Part shown: positions 45,054 through 54,250 of the stretch, piece after piece
Numbering within the stretch: the stretch's first letter is position 1
Layout of the letters: each line of letters starts with the position of its first letter
Assembly: GCA_945957125.1 (NCBI GenBank)
Contig: CAMFJT010000006.1
Span: 1-60,086 of the forward strand
From: an uncultured Rhodospirillales bacterium
Lineage (GTDB): Bacteria > Pseudomonadota > Alphaproteobacteria > Reyranellales > Reyranellaceae
Reading direction: 5' to 3'
DNA: 60,086 nt
Program-made: the position numbers and the translations under genes
The notes under the pieces: generated by a model
The model's database searches: none
Seen by the model: only the letters and a program-made list of their open reading frames with translations
Told to the model about the DNA's origin: nothing

Positions 45054-45374
45054 TCATGTCACCGCGATGGCGACCCGGTGCTCGGCGACGAAGCCCTCGT
45101 CGCCGCTCCAGCGCAGGACGACCGTACCGCTCTCGCTGGCGACCGTGAAGAACGAGACGAAGGGATTGGCCGCGATCGCCGGCGACATCCTCATGCGGAA
45201 GATCTCGCGGCCGTTCCAGGTCACGGTGAAATCCTCGACGATGTTGCGCGGGATGATGCGGCCGTTGGTGCCCGGCCGGAAGCCGGTCTCCATCGGATGC
45301 ATGATCAGCGCCTTGATCTCGATCGTGTCGCCCTTCTTCGCGGTCTTGGGCGCGTTGACCAGCACGTTGGCCAT
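45054..45374 (-). CDS. soxZ: SoxZ, sulfur carrier complex subunit
   Basis: A 106-residue SoxZ: ANVLVNAPKTAKKGDTIEIK, ALIMHPMETGFRPGTNGRII, and VTWNGREIFRMRMSPAIAAN are diagnostic. SoxZ pairs with SoxY to form the carrier that holds sulfur intermediates during thiosulfate oxidation in the periplasm; it has no signal peptide and is exported with SoxY. Its ATG shares one base with the soxY stop (TGATG), which fits a stoichiometric heterodimer. The soxA gene follows. Confidence 0.95.
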   Translation of the reverse strand: MANVLVNAPKTAKKGDTIEIKALIMHPMETGFRPGTNGRIIPRNIVEDFTVTWNGREIFRMRMSPAIAANPFVSFFTVASESGTVVLRWSGDEGFVAEHRVAIAVT

Positions 45375-45811
45375 CAGGTCACGTCCTCTATGCAGGCCGC
45401 GATGGTGATGATCACCTCGGCGCTGGCGCTCCAGAATTCGCCCCTGCTCGTTTCGGCGATCGCCACGATCTTCTGGGTGTCGGCGAGCTTGATGCGCGTG
45501 CCGACGACGGCCTTGCCGCTGGCCGGCGAGAGCCAGGCGTTGAACACGTGCGGCTGCGGATTCTTCTCGTTGAAGACGTGGATCGCCTTGACGTGGTCGT
45601 CCGCCGTCATCGGGCTCTCGACCGAGACCGACATCGGCACGGTGTTGCCGTTCTCCACGATCGGCGGGATGTCGAGCGTCACCTTGCCGGCACGCAGGGA
45701 CGCGCCGCCGGTCACTTCCCTGATCGCGTCCGCGAGCGCCTCCGGGGTCGCTTCCGCCGCGAACGGCAGGAGCGTGACGGCGGCACCCGCGAGGAACACC
45801 CGTCTTTGCAT
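45374..45811 (-). CDS. soxY: SoxY, sulfur carrier protein with atypical C terminus
   Basis: A 145-residue SoxY. The N-terminal MQRRVFLAGAAVTLLPFAAE is a short twin-arginine-like signal; the body has VPMSVSVESPMTADDHVKAI, KNPQPHVFNAWLSPASGKA and GTRIKLADTQKIVAIAE, all typical. Known SoxY ends in a flexible GGCGG arm whose cysteine carries the substrate. Here the end reads ITIAACIEDVT: Cys140 is present but the flanking glycines are gone and the tail is five residues rather than two. This could change access by partner enzymes. It begins one base after the soxX stop and overlaps soxZ. Confidence 0.92.
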   Translation of the reverse strand: MQRRVFLAGAAVTLLPFAAEATPEALADAIREVTGGASLRAGKVTLDIPPIVENGNTVPMSVSVESPMTADDHVKAIHVFNEKNPQPHVFNAWLSPASGKAVVGTRIKLADTQKIVAIAETSRGEFWSASAEVIITIAACIEDVT

Positions 45812-45812
45812 C

Positions 45813-46226
45813 TCAGTCCTTCAAGCTCGCGAGGTAGGCCACGACGTCCTCGATCTGCTGGGCGGTGAGGAGGGTCTTGCCCTGGAAGTTTTTGGCAACG
45901 CGCGTGAGCCCGTCCAGCCGATAATAGGGCGGCATGATCGTGTCGGAATTGAGACGCGCGGCATCGACCAGCCGCAGCCGCAACTGCTCCGGCGTCGAAC
46001 GCGCGCCTGCGCCCGCCAGGCTCGGCGCGAGGTCGCCCTGGAAGCGCTCCTCGGGAATTGGCGCGCTATGGCACAGCAGGCAGAGCCCGACGGCGCGGTT
46101 GGCGACGATCGCCCGCCCACGCGCGGCATCGCCGGGCTGGCCGGTCAGCGGCTCGGGAATCGAGTCCTGCTGCCCCCACGCCGCGGCGGGCAGCAGCAGA
46201 AGAGCGGCGAACGCTCGCCACCTCAT
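45813..46226 (-). CDS. soxX: SoxX, monoheme c-type cytochrome
   Basis: A 137-residue SoxX. A signal peptide (MRWRAFAALLLLPAAAWGQQ) precedes the heme motif CLLCH (Cys49, Cys52, His53); the probable distal ligand is Met98 in DTIMPPYYR, and the C-terminal helix QQIEDVVAYLASLK is characteristic. With SoxA it forms the SoxXA complex that attaches thiosulfate to SoxY. ATG 46226 overlaps the soxF stop (ATGA), and the soxY start follows one base after the stop. Confidence 0.93.
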   Translation of the reverse strand: MRWRAFAALLLLPAAAWGQQDSIPEPLTGQPGDAARGRAIVANRAVGLCLLCHSAPIPEERFQGDLAPSLAGAGARSTPEQLRLRLVDAARLNSDTIMPPYYRLDGLTRVAKNFQGKTLLTAQQIEDVVAYLASLKD

Positions 46227-47479
46227 CCGAACGTCTCTGACGTCAAGCGGTGGAACCACGCCTCGTCCTCGCTCGCCTCCTGCGCGCGCAACGAGGCGGC
46301 CGCGCCGACCGGACTGGTGTTCACCGCGCCGGGCACGGCGAGCAGCTGGCCCTTGTCGGGGCGGTACCGGTTGACCTCCACGAAGCCGTAGGTCGGTCCG
46401 GCCAGGCTGTAGCAGATGTTGTCCAGCGTCGGCTCGGACGGCGCGCGGCCGGCCAGGCGAGCGACGATCGCGGCAGCGCACACCTTGCCCTGCTCGGCGG
46501 CGGCGTGGGCGGCCTTGGGCATGCCGCCCATCAGGGCCGCGTCGCCCAGCACATGGATGCCCGGCTGCAGCGTCGACTCGAATCCGACCGGCTCGACCGG
46601 GCACCAACCAGTGCGGTCGGCGACTCCGGCGCGAGCGGCGATGGCGGCCGCCTTTTGCGGCGGCACGATGTTGGCGACGGCGGCCTTGTAGTCCTCGAAG
46701 TCGGTCTTCACCGTCATGGTCGCGGGATCGACCGAGGTTACGCTGCCTCCTTTGCTCAGGGAGACCCGCTCGATCATGTCGGGATAGAGCGCAGCCCACG
46801 CCTCCTCGAACAGGTGCTGCTTGGAGAAGCCGTCCTTGGCGTCGAGGATCAGCACCTTCGACCTCGGCTTGGCGGCCTTGAGATAGTGGGCGATCAGGCT
46901 GGCACGCTCGTAGGGCGCGGGCGGGCAGCGGTAGGGCGTGGCGGGGGCGGAGATCACGACCAGGCCGCCATCCTCCATCGCCTCGAGCTGGCGGCGCAGC
47001 AGCACGGTCTGCGGCCCACCCGTCCAGGCGTGCGGCATCCGCTCGGCGGCCGCTTCCGTGTAGCCCGCGATCGCCGTCCAGCTCATGTCGACGCCCGGCG
47101 CGAGGACCAGCCGATCCCACGGAAGAGTATCGCCGCCGGCGAGCGTCACGGTCCGCGCGGCGGCATCGACGCCCGTCGCCCCGGCCGTCGCGACCGTGAT
47201 GCCGAGCGCGGCCAGCGATTCGTAGGAGAAATCCTGCTGCCCAGGCGCGCGCAGGCCCGCGATCACCGAGCTGCTGAACGGGCAGGCGCTGAAGCTCCTG
47301 CCCGACGCGACCAGCGTGACATCGAGATCGGGCGCGAGCCCGCGCAGGGCCCGCGCGCAGGCCACGCCGGCGAAGCCACCGCCCACCACCACGATCTTCG
47401 CCGCGCCCCGCGCCGACACGACCGCCGGCGCGAGGCCGGCGGCCGCCATCAGCGAGAGAAAGGAACGGCGCGTCGCCAT
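46223..47479 (-). CDS. soxF: SoxF/FccB-like sulfide dehydrogenase flavoprotein
   Basis: A 418-residue flavoprotein of the FccB/SoxF group. MATRRSFLSLMAAAGLAPAV is a Tat signal; KIVVVGGGFAGVACARAL binds FAD. Cys66 in RSFSACPFSSSVIAG corresponds to the covalent flavin-linking cysteine of FccB, and Cys185 (PYRCPPAPYERA) and Cys356 (NICYSLAGP) to its redox disulfide. In Paracoccus SoxF helps keep SoxYZ active; FccB oxidises sulfide with a cytochrome partner. It is the first gene of the sox operon; the type C palindrome 47497-47628 stands just upstream. Confidence 0.92.
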   Translation of the reverse strand: MATRRSFLSLMAAAGLAPAVVSARGAAKIVVVGGGFAGVACARALRGLAPDLDVTLVASGRSFSACPFSSSVIAGLRAPGQQDFSYESLAALGITVATAGATGVDAAARTVTLAGGDTLPWDRLVLAPGVDMSWTAIAGYTEAAAERMPHAWTGGPQTVLLRRQLEAMEDGGLVVISAPATPYRCPPAPYERASLIAHYLKAAKPRSKVLILDAKDGFSKQHLFEEAWAALYPDMIERVSLSKGGSVTSVDPATMTVKTDFEDYKAAVANIVPPQKAAAIAARAGVADRTGWCPVEPVGFESTLQPGIHVLGDAALMGGMPKAAHAAAEQGKVCAAAIVARLAGRAPSEPTLDNICYSLAGPTYGFVEVNRYRPDKGQLLAVPGAVNTSPVGAAASLRAQEASEDEAWFHRLTSETFG

Positions 47480-47496
47480 GAGAGGCCCATCATACT

Positions 47497-47628
47497 TTCC
47501 TCCCCATTCATATGGGGAGGTGTCGGCGTCTTACGCCGACGGAGGGGTCATGAGCACCAGTCGCGTTGCCTCTGACCCCTCCGTCGCGGATTACCGCGCC
47601 ACCTCCCCGGCTTCGCCAGGGAGGAAAG
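47497..47628. repeat. Type C palindromic element, copy 2 (about 132 bp)
   Basis: Same architecture as 27643-27777: an outer hairpin cctccccattcatatgggga, the cores gcgtcttacgcc and gacggaggggtcatg, a variable centre, tctgacccctccgtcgcgg and gattaccgcgccacctcccc, and a closing cggcttcgccagggagg hairpin. It sits between iorB and soxF on the minus strand and could hold regulatory signals for the sox operon or merely separate the transcripts. Confidence 0.8.
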
Positions 47629-47634
47629 ATCGGA

Positions 47635-49797
47635 TCACGCGCCCTTCTTCAGCTCCTGGTGCATCAACGGCAGCTCGCGGACGCGCTTGCCGGTGGCCTT
47701 GTAGATGGCGTTCAGCGTCGCGGGCGCGGCGACGGCGATGGTCGGCTCGCCGACGCCGCCCCAGAAGCCGCCCGACGGCACCAGCGCGCAGTCGACCTCG
47801 GGCATCTCGTCCATGCGCATGACGTTGTAGCTGTCGAAGTTGGTCTGCTCGACGACGCCGTCCTTGACGGTGATCTCGCCGTACAGCGCCGCCGACAGGC
47901 CGTAGACGAACGAGCCCGCGATCTGGCGCTCGATCTGCGCCGGGTTGACCGTGTAGCCCGGGTCGGTCGCCGCCGTGATCTTGTGGATCTTGAGCACGCC
48001 GTCGGGGCTGACCGAGACCTCCGACACGCCGGCGACGTAGCTGCCATAGCCCATGACCTGCGAGATGCCGTGGAAATGGCCGGCGGGCAGCGGCTTGCCG
48101 TAGCCCGCCTTGTCGCAGGCGGCCTTGAGCACGGCGGCGTATTTCGGCTTCAGGTACTTCAGCCGGTATTCGAGCGGATCGACGCCTGCCGCCTCCGCGA
48201 CCTCGTCCATGAAGCATTCCATGTAGACGGCGTTCTGGTTGACGTTCACGCCGCGCCAGAAGCCCGCCGTGAGATGCGGGTTGCGCATGGCGTGATCGAT
48301 CAACAGGTTCGGGATGTTGTAGCCGTAGGCTGCTTCCGGCCCGCTCGGCATGAAGCCCTGGAAGGTCGCGGGATCCATGCCGTTCTGCAGGCTCTGCGGC
48401 GCCAGCGAGGCAAGGATCGACTGGCCCGAGATGCGCACGCGCAAGCCGACGATGTTGCCCTGGGCATCGAGGCCGGCGGTCAGCTTGCACATCGTGGTCG
48501 GATGATAGAGGCCATGCAGCATGTCCTCCTCGCGCGACCACAGCGTCTTGACCGGCGTGCCGGGCATCTGCTTCGCGATCAGCACCGCCTGCCGCACGTA
48601 ATCGGCGCGGCCGCGCCGGCCGAAACCGCCGCCCAGCATCAGCTTGTAGACATCGCACTTGGCGACCGGCAGCTCGGCGGCCTCCGCGGCGGCGGCGAGC
48701 GCCGCCTCGCCGTTCTGCGTGCCGCACCACACCTCGCACTTGTCGGCGGTGTAGAGCACGGTCGCGTTGAGCGGCTCCATCGTGACATGGTGCTGGTAGG
48801 GAAATGCGTAGGTCGCCTCGACCTTCTTCGCCGCGCCGGCGATGGCGGCATCGACATCGCCCGCCTTGTTGCCGACGAAGGCTTCCTTGGCTGTGAGGCC
48901 TTCCTTCAGCAGGGCGGTGATGTCGTCCTGCTGGACGTTGCCCGACTTGCCCACGTCCCATTCGACCGGCAGCTTCTCGAGCGCGGTCTTGGCGTTCCAC
49001 CAGGTGTCGGCGATCACGGCGACGGTATTGCCGTCGACCGAGACGACCTTCTTCACGCCCGGCATCTTCTCGACCTTGGCAGCATCGAAGGTCTTGAGCT
49101 TGCCGCCGTTGACGGGGCAGGCCTTGACCGCCGCGTTCAGCATGCCCGGCATCTTGTAGTCGATGCCGTAGATCATCGCGCCGGTGAGCTTGTCGCGCGT
49201 GTCGAGGCGCTTGAGCGGCTGGCCGATGACCTTCCAGTCCTTGGGATCCTTGAGCTTCACTTCCTTGGGCGGCTCGAGCTTCGCCGCCGCCGCGGCGAGA
49301 TGGCCGTAGGTCGCCGTCTTGCCCGAGCCATGCTTCACGACGCTGTTGGCCGCCGAGCATTCCGAGGCCGGCACCTTCCACTCCGCCGCCGCCGCCGCGA
49401 TCAGCATCTCGCGCGCCGCCGCGCCGCCCTCGCGGACATACTGGTGGCTCTCGCGGATGCCGCGGCTGCCGCCAGTCGAGAAGTTCTTCCAGACGCGGTT
49501 GCGCCGGACGTTCTCGCCCGGCGTCGGATATTCGGTCGTGACCTTCGACCAGTCGCACTCCAGCTCCTCGGCGACGAGCTGGGCGAGGCCGGTCAGCGTG
49601 CCCTGCCCCATCTCGGAACGGGCGATGCGGATCACCACCGTGTCGTCGGGCTTGATCACCACCCAGGCGTTGACCTCCTGCACCTCGGCGGCCTGCGCGG
49701 TGGCATGAGGGAAGGAGAAGCCGAGCGAGAAGCCGCCGGCGACAGTTGCGCCGCCGACGACGAAGCCGCGGCGACCGAGCGAAGTCTGGATCGTCAT
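47635..49797 (-). CDS. Xanthine dehydrogenase family molybdopterin-binding subunit (IorB-like)
   Basis: A 720-residue molybdenum-binding large subunit resembling isoquinoline 1-oxidoreductase beta. The N-terminal TSLGRRGFVVGGATVAGG is a Tat signal (RRxF), so the enzyme is exported. Cofactor-region motifs include SEMGQGTLTGLAQLVAEELE, LGGGFGRRGRADYVRQAVLI and the catalytic glutamate, Glu684, in the GVGEPTIA loop. The small iron-sulfur subunit gene is 13 nt upstream. The enzymes hydroxylate heteroaromatic or aldehyde substrates with water as oxygen source; substrate unknown. No cytochrome subunit gene is adjacent, but the sox cytochrome genes follow. Confidence 0.92.
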   Translation of the reverse strand: MTIQTSLGRRGFVVGGATVAGGFSLGFSFPHATAQAAEVQEVNAWVVIKPDDTVVIRIARSEMGQGTLTGLAQLVAEELECDWSKVTTEYPTPGENVRRNRVWKNFSTGGSRGIRESHQYVREGGAAAREMLIAAAAAEWKVPASECSAANSVVKHGSGKTATYGHLAAAAAKLEPPKEVKLKDPKDWKVIGQPLKRLDTRDKLTGAMIYGIDYKMPGMLNAAVKACPVNGGKLKTFDAAKVEKMPGVKKVVSVDGNTVAVIADTWWNAKTALEKLPVEWDVGKSGNVQQDDITALLKEGLTAKEAFVGNKAGDVDAAIAGAAKKVEATYAFPYQHHVTMEPLNATVLYTADKCEVWCGTQNGEAALAAAAEAAELPVAKCDVYKLMLGGGFGRRGRADYVRQAVLIAKQMPGTPVKTLWSREEDMLHGLYHPTTMCKLTAGLDAQGNIVGLRVRISGQSILASLAPQSLQNGMDPATFQGFMPSGPEAAYGYNIPNLLIDHAMRNPHLTAGFWRGVNVNQNAVYMECFMDEVAEAAGVDPLEYRLKYLKPKYAAVLKAACDKAGYGKPLPAGHFHGISQVMGYGSYVAGVSEVSVSPDGVLKIHKITAATDPGYTVNPAQIERQIAGSFVYGLSAALYGEITVKDGVVEQTNFDSYNVMRMDEMPEVDCALVPSGGFWGGVGEPTIAVAAPATLNAIYKATGKRVRELPLMHQELKKGA

Positions 49798-49810
49798 GGT
49801 GCGTCCTCCC

Positions 49811-50263
49811 TCAGGCCTTGGCCGCGGCGTGGATCGCTTCGCGGACCTGCTTGTAGGTGCCGCAGCGGCAGATGTTGGTCATCGCCGCGTCGATGTCGGC
49901 GTCGGTCGGGTTCGGCTTGGCCGCGAGCAGCGCCGTCGCCGCCATGATCATGCCGCTCTGGCAGTAGCCGCATTGCGGCGTGTCGTTGTCGAGCCAGGCC
50001 TGCTGGATCTTGGTCAGCTTGCCGTCCTGGGCGAGGCCCTCGATCGTGACGATCTTCTTGCCGCTCGACACCGAGCTCAGCGGCACCTGGCAGGAGCGCG
50101 TCGCCACGCCGTCGATATGCACCGTGCAGGCGCCGCACTGGGCGATGCCGCAGCCGTACTTGGTGCCGGTGAGACCGAGCGTCTCGCGCAGCACCCAGAG
50201 CAGCGGCGTGCGCGGATCGGCGTTGGCCTGGAGCGATTTACCGTTGACGTTGAGGACGGCCAT
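49811..50263 (-). CDS. (2Fe-2S)-binding small subunit (IorA-like)
   Basis: A 150-residue two-cluster ferredoxin-like subunit. The first [2Fe-2S] site uses Cys38, 43, 46 and 58 ([18 protein letters not shown] and the following SC). The second uses Cys98, 101, 132 and 134 (QCGYCQSGM and ICRCG). It passes electrons from the molybdenum subunit. ATG 50263 starts at [20 protein letters not shown]; the frame extends to 50422 but that stretch lacks conserved sequence. It is divergent from the hyuA-like gene over 149 bp. Confidence 0.95.
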   Translation of the reverse strand: MAVLNVNGKSLQANADPRTPLLWVLRETLGLTGTKYGCGIAQCGACTVHIDGVATRSCQVPLSSVSSGKKIVTIEGLAQDGKLTKIQQAWLDNDTPQCGYCQSGMIMAATALLAAKPNPTDADIDAAMTNICRCGTYKQVREAIHAAAKA

Positions 50264-50412
50264 GTCGGTCTCCTGCGAGAAAGCGTTGTCCCGAATGGGG
50301 AAGACCCTATCGCACCGATGGACGTGCCGCAAAGCGGCACACGTCGGGCCTGCGTCACAGGGTCGTGAAGGTCTGCTGGACATCACGCCGGAGCGATGGG
50401 AAAGGCGTAGGC

Positions 50413-52497
50413 ATGAGTACACAAGCGGGTGATGTGCGCGTCGGCGTGGATATTGGCGGCACCTTCACCGACATCGCCGTCCAGATCGGCAATCGTTTCG
50501 TCACCACCAAGGTCCTGACGACGCCGCGGGCGCCGGAGCAGGCCGTCATGCAGGGCATCGCCGCCGCGCTCGCCGAGGCCGGGGTCTCGCCGGGCGACGT
50601 GGACCTCGTGATCCACGGCACGACGCTGGCGACCAACGCGCTGATCGAGCGCAAGGGCGCGCGCACGGCGATGATCGGCACCGAGGGCCATCGCGACACG
50701 CTCGAGCTGGGCTACGAGGATCGCTTCTCCGAATACGACGTGTTCATCGAGAAGCCCGCGCCGCTGATCCCGCGCGACCTGCGCTTCACCGTGCCCGAGC
50801 GCATGAGCGCGCGGGGCGAGGTGCTGCGCCCGCTCGACGAGGCCGCGGTGGCCGCGCTGGCGCCCGAGTTGGAACGTCATCAGGTCCAGAGCCTCGCGAT
50901 CGGCCTGCTGCACGCTTACGTGAATCCCGATCACGAGCGACGGGTGCGCGACATCCTTGCCAAGCGCCTGCCCGGCGTTTCGATCAGCCTGTCGAGCGAG
51001 GTCTGCGCCGAGGTGCGCGAGTACGATCGCTTCTCGACGACGGCCTGCAACGCCTACGTCCAGCCGCTGATGGCGGGCTATCTCGACCGCCTGTCGCATC
51101 AGCTCAGGGGAACCGGCCTCGCCTGCCCGCTCTATCTCATGCTGTCGGGCGGCGGGCTGGCGACGCTCGAGACGGCGATGCGCTTTCCCATCCGCCTGGT
51201 CGAATCGGGACCGGCCGGCGGGGCGATCCTGGCCGCGGGCATCGCCGCCGAATCGAACCTGCCGCGCGTGCTGTCGTTCGACATGGGCGGCACGACGGCC
51301 AAGATCTGCCTGATCGACGACTTCCGGCCGCAAGCCTCGCGCAGCTTCGAGATCGGCCGCATCTACCGCTTCCTCAAGGGTAGCGGCCTGCCCGTGCGCA
51401 TCCCCGTGATCGAGATGGTCGAGATCGGCGCCGGCGGCGGCTCGATCGCCTCGGTCGATGCGCTGAAGCGCCTCAAGGTCGGGCCGGAGAGCGCCGGCGC
51501 CGAGCCCGGTCCCGCGAGCTACGGCCGCGGCGGCATCGCGCCGACCGTGACCGATGCCGACCTCGTGCTCGGTCGCATCGATTCGCGGCGCTTCGCCGGC
51601 GGCAGCTTCTCGCTCGACGTCGAGGCCGCCAAGAGCGCACTCGAACGCGAGGTCGGCGAGCGTCTCGGGCTCGCCGCGATCCATTCCGCCTACGGCGTCA
51701 GCGAGATGGTCGACGAGAACATGGCCAACGCCGCGCGCGTTCACGCCATCGAGCGCGGCAAGACCCTGGGCGACCGCACGCTGATCGCCTTCGGCGGCGC
51801 CGCGCCGCTGCATGCCGCGCGACTGGCCGAGAAGCTCGGCATGGACCGTATCGTCATCCCGACCAGCGCCGGCGTCGGCTCGGCGGTCGGCTTCCTGCGC
51901 GCGCCGGTCGCCTACGAGGTGGTGCGCAGCCGCTTCTTCCGCCTCGCCCATTTCGAGGCGGCCACGATCAATGCCATGCTGCGCGAGATGCAGGACGAGG
52001 CGCGCGCGATCGTGGCGACCGGTGCGCCGGGTGCCGCGATCGACGAGCATCGCCATGTCGAGATGCGTTATGTCGGCCAGGGCCACGAGATCGCCGTCGA
52101 CCTGCCGCTGCGCGACCTCACGGCCGACGACGCGCCGTTCCTGCGCGGGCTGTTCGAGACGCGCTACGCCGGGATCTTCGGCCGCGCCGTGCCCGGCGTG
52201 GAGGTCGAGATCCTCGCCTGGTCGATCACGATGAGCGCCTCGGTCGGCGGCACCGCCGTCGATCCGCCGATGCCCGCCGATTCGCATCCGCCGGCGACCG
52301 ACCGCCGCCGCCTGTTCGACGGGCTGCTGGGCGAATACAAGGAGGTGGCCGTCCACTGGCGCGAGACGCTGGCGCCGGGCAGCCGCATCGCCGGTCCCGC
52401 CATCATCGCCGAGGCGCAGACCGCGACGGTGGTGTCCGCCGCCTTCGACGCCCGCATCGATCGCTTTGGCAACATCGTCCTGGAGCGCAACTCATGA
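50413..52497 (+). CDS. hyuA: Hydantoinase/oxoprolinase family protein, HyuA type
   Basis: A 694-residue ATP-dependent amidohydrolase or carboxylase subunit of the hydantoinase A/oxoprolinase family. Two ASKHA nucleotide-binding motifs are visible: [17 protein letters not shown] near the N terminus and [16 protein letters not shown] near residue 295, plus [17 protein letters not shown] 50413 is chosen over 50365 because conserved sequence begins there. The stop overlaps the HyuB ATG (ATGA), so both are made together. Paralogues serve N-methylhydantoinase, 5-oxoprolinase, acetone and acetophenone carboxylases; the substrate is not readable here. Confidence 0.92.
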   Translation: MSTQAGDVRVGVDIGGTFTDIAVQIGNRFVTTKVLTTPRAPEQAVMQGIAAALAEAGVSPGDVDLVIHGTTLATNALIERKGARTAMIGTEGHRDTLELGYEDRFSEYDVFIEKPAPLIPRDLRFTVPERMSARGEVLRPLDEAAVAALAPELERHQVQSLAIGLLHAYVNPDHERRVRDILAKRLPGVSISLSSEVCAEVREYDRFSTTACNAYVQPLMAGYLDRLSHQLRGTGLACPLYLMLSGGGLATLETAMRFPIRLVESGPAGGAILAAGIAAESNLPRVLSFDMGGTTAKICLIDDFRPQASRSFEIGRIYRFLKGSGLPVRIPVIEMVEIGAGGGSIASVDALKRLKVGPESAGAEPGPASYGRGGIAPTVTDADLVLGRIDSRRFAGGSFSLDVEAAKSALEREVGERLGLAAIHSAYGVSEMVDENMANAARVHAIERGKTLGDRTLIAFGGAAPLHAARLAEKLGMDRIVIPTSAGVGSAVGFLRAPVAYEVVRSRFFRLAHFEAATINAMLREMQDEARAIVATGAPGAAIDEHRHVEMRYVGQGHEIAVDLPLRDLTADDAPFLRGLFETRYAGIFGRAVPGVEVEILAWSITMSASVGGTAVDPPMPADSHPPATDRRRLFDGLLGEYKEVAVHWRETLAPGSRIAGPAIIAEAQTATVVSAAFDARIDRFGNIVLERNS

Positions 52498-54224
52498 CGC
52501 GCAACGATCCCACCGCCGCCATCCATATGCAGATCATGTGGAACCGCCTGATCGCCGTGGTCGAGGAGCAGGCGCAGACGCTGATCCACACCGCCTTCTC
52601 GACGGCGGTGCGCGAGGCGGGCGACCTCTCCGCCGGCGTGTTCGACCCGGCCGGCCGCATGATCGCCCAGGCCGTCACCGGCACGCCGGGCCACGTCAAC
52701 TCGATGGCCCTGTCGGTCGGGCACTTCCTGCGCAAGTATCCGGCGGAGACGATGAAGCCGGGCGACGTCTATCTCACCAACGATCCGTGGCTCAGCACCG
52801 GCCACCTCTACGACTTCACGGTCGTGACGCCGGCTTTCAAGAAGGGCCGGCTGGTGGCGCTGTTCGCGTCGACCGCGCATGTCGTCGATATCGGCGGCAT
52901 CGGCTTCGGCGCCGACGGCCGCTCGGTGTTCGAGGAAGGGCTGTGCATCCCGATCATGCCGCTCGCCGAGGCGGGCACGCTCAACAAGCATCTGTTCTCC
53001 ATCGTCGAGTCCAACGTGCGCGAGCCGACGCAGGTCAAGGGCGACCTGCATTCGCTGGCCGCCTGCAACGAGACCGGCTGCCGTCGCCTGGTCGAGATGA
53101 TGGACGAGTTCGCGCTGGAGACGCTGGCCGAGATCGCGCAGTTCGTGATCGGCAACTCGCGCGAGGCGATGATGCTGGAGATCGGCAAGCTGCCGAAGGG
53201 CACCTGGCATCACGCCATGACGGTCGACGGCTTCGAGGAGCCGATCGAGATCCGCGCGGCGCTGACCATCTCCGACGACGGCATCCATGTCGACTATGAC
53301 GGCACCTCGGCGCACTCGGGCTACGGCATCAACGTGCCGTTCTGCTACACCGACGCCTATACCGCCTTCGGCGTGCGCTGCATCGTGGGGCCGGCGATCC
53401 TGAACAATGCCGGCTCGCTCGCGCCGGTGACGGTGAGCGCGCCGGAAGGCTCGATCCTGCACGCGCCGCGGCCGAGCGCGGTGACGGCGCGCCACGCCGT
53501 GGGCCAGATGCTGCCCGACGTGATGTTCGGCTGCCTGCACCGGGCGATGGGCGGCGGCACGCCGGCCGAGGGCGCGGCCAGCCTGTGGGGCATGCCGCTG
53601 TTCGGCGGGCCGGGCATCGCGCCGGGCACGCAGCATCGCAAGGACATCAGCCGCTTCACGGTGATGGGCATCATGGCCGGCGGCACCGGCGCACGGCCGC
53701 GCCAGGACGGCATGTCGGCGACGGCCTTCCCCAGCCGCGTGCGTTGCATCCCGATCGAGATCACCGAGACGATCTCGCCGGTCGTGGTCTGGCGCAAGGA
53801 GCTGCGCGCGGACTCCGGCGGCGCCGGCCGCCAGCGCGGCGGGCTCGGCCAGACGATCGAGATCGGCCTCACCGAGGACGCGCCGTTCATCATGTCCGCC
53901 GGCACGATGGACCGCGTGCTCTTCCCCGCGCGCGGCCGCGACGGCGGCAAGCCGGGCGCCGCGGGAAGCTTCGGCCTGTCGTCCGGCAGCCTCTTCAAGG
54001 GCAAGCAGAAGCACACCGTGCCCGCCGGCGAACGCCTGCTGCTCGAGCTTCCCGGTGGCGGCGGCTACGGCGACCCGCAGCAGCGCGAGCCTTCCCGCGT
54101 GGCCGACGACGTGCGCCTCGGCCTCGTCTCCCCCGACGTCGCCCGCCAGGACTACGGCGTCGCGCTCGACGCCACCGGCGCGGTCGACGAGACGGCGACG
54201 GAGGTGCTGCGCGGCAACGGCTGA
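52494..54224 (+). CDS. hyuB: Hydantoinase B/oxoprolinase family protein, HyuB type
   Basis: A 576-residue HyuB-type catalytic subunit. The opening DPTAAIHMQIMWNRLIAVVE, DPAGRMIAQAVTGTPGHVNS, GDVYLTNDPWLSTGHLYDF, the IGGIGFGADGRSVFEEGL block and the C-terminal LPGGGGYGDPQQREP are family hallmarks. It forms a complex with HyuA. The type A palindrome 54251-54360 follows its stop, after which the single-chain carboxylase begins 187 nt downstream, so the carboxylase could be expressed separately. Confidence 0.92.
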   Translation: MTRNDPTAAIHMQIMWNRLIAVVEEQAQTLIHTAFSTAVREAGDLSAGVFDPAGRMIAQAVTGTPGHVNSMALSVGHFLRKYPAETMKPGDVYLTNDPWLSTGHLYDFTVVTPAFKKGRLVALFASTAHVVDIGGIGFGADGRSVFEEGLCIPIMPLAEAGTLNKHLFSIVESNVREPTQVKGDLHSLAACNETGCRRLVEMMDEFALETLAEIAQFVIGNSREAMMLEIGKLPKGTWHHAMTVDGFEEPIEIRAALTISDDGIHVDYDGTSAHSGYGINVPFCYTDAYTAFGVRCIVGPAILNNAGSLAPVTVSAPEGSILHAPRPSAVTARHAVGQMLPDVMFGCLHRAMGGGTPAEGAASLWGMPLFGGPGIAPGTQHRKDISRFTVMGIMAGGTGARPRQDGMSATAFPSRVRCIPIEITETISPVVVWRKELRADSGGAGRQRGGLGQTIEIGLTEDAPFIMSAGTMDRVLFPARGRDGGKPGAAGSFGLSSGSLFKGKQKHTVPAGERLLLELPGGGGYGDPQQREPSRVADDVRLGLVSPDVARQDYGVALDATGAVDETATEVLRGNG

Positions 54225-54250
54225 TCGCAAGAACGTTCCACTCGGTAAAA

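Noticed and set aside
44929..45057. N-terminal extension of SoxA starting at the ATG coupled to soxZ
   Set aside because: It crosses a palindrome and would bury a clear signal peptide about 43 residues from the N terminus; kept only as an alternative.
50264..50412. Riboswitch between iorA and hyuA
   Set aside because: No recognisable riboswitch core or long conserved stem in the 149 bp.
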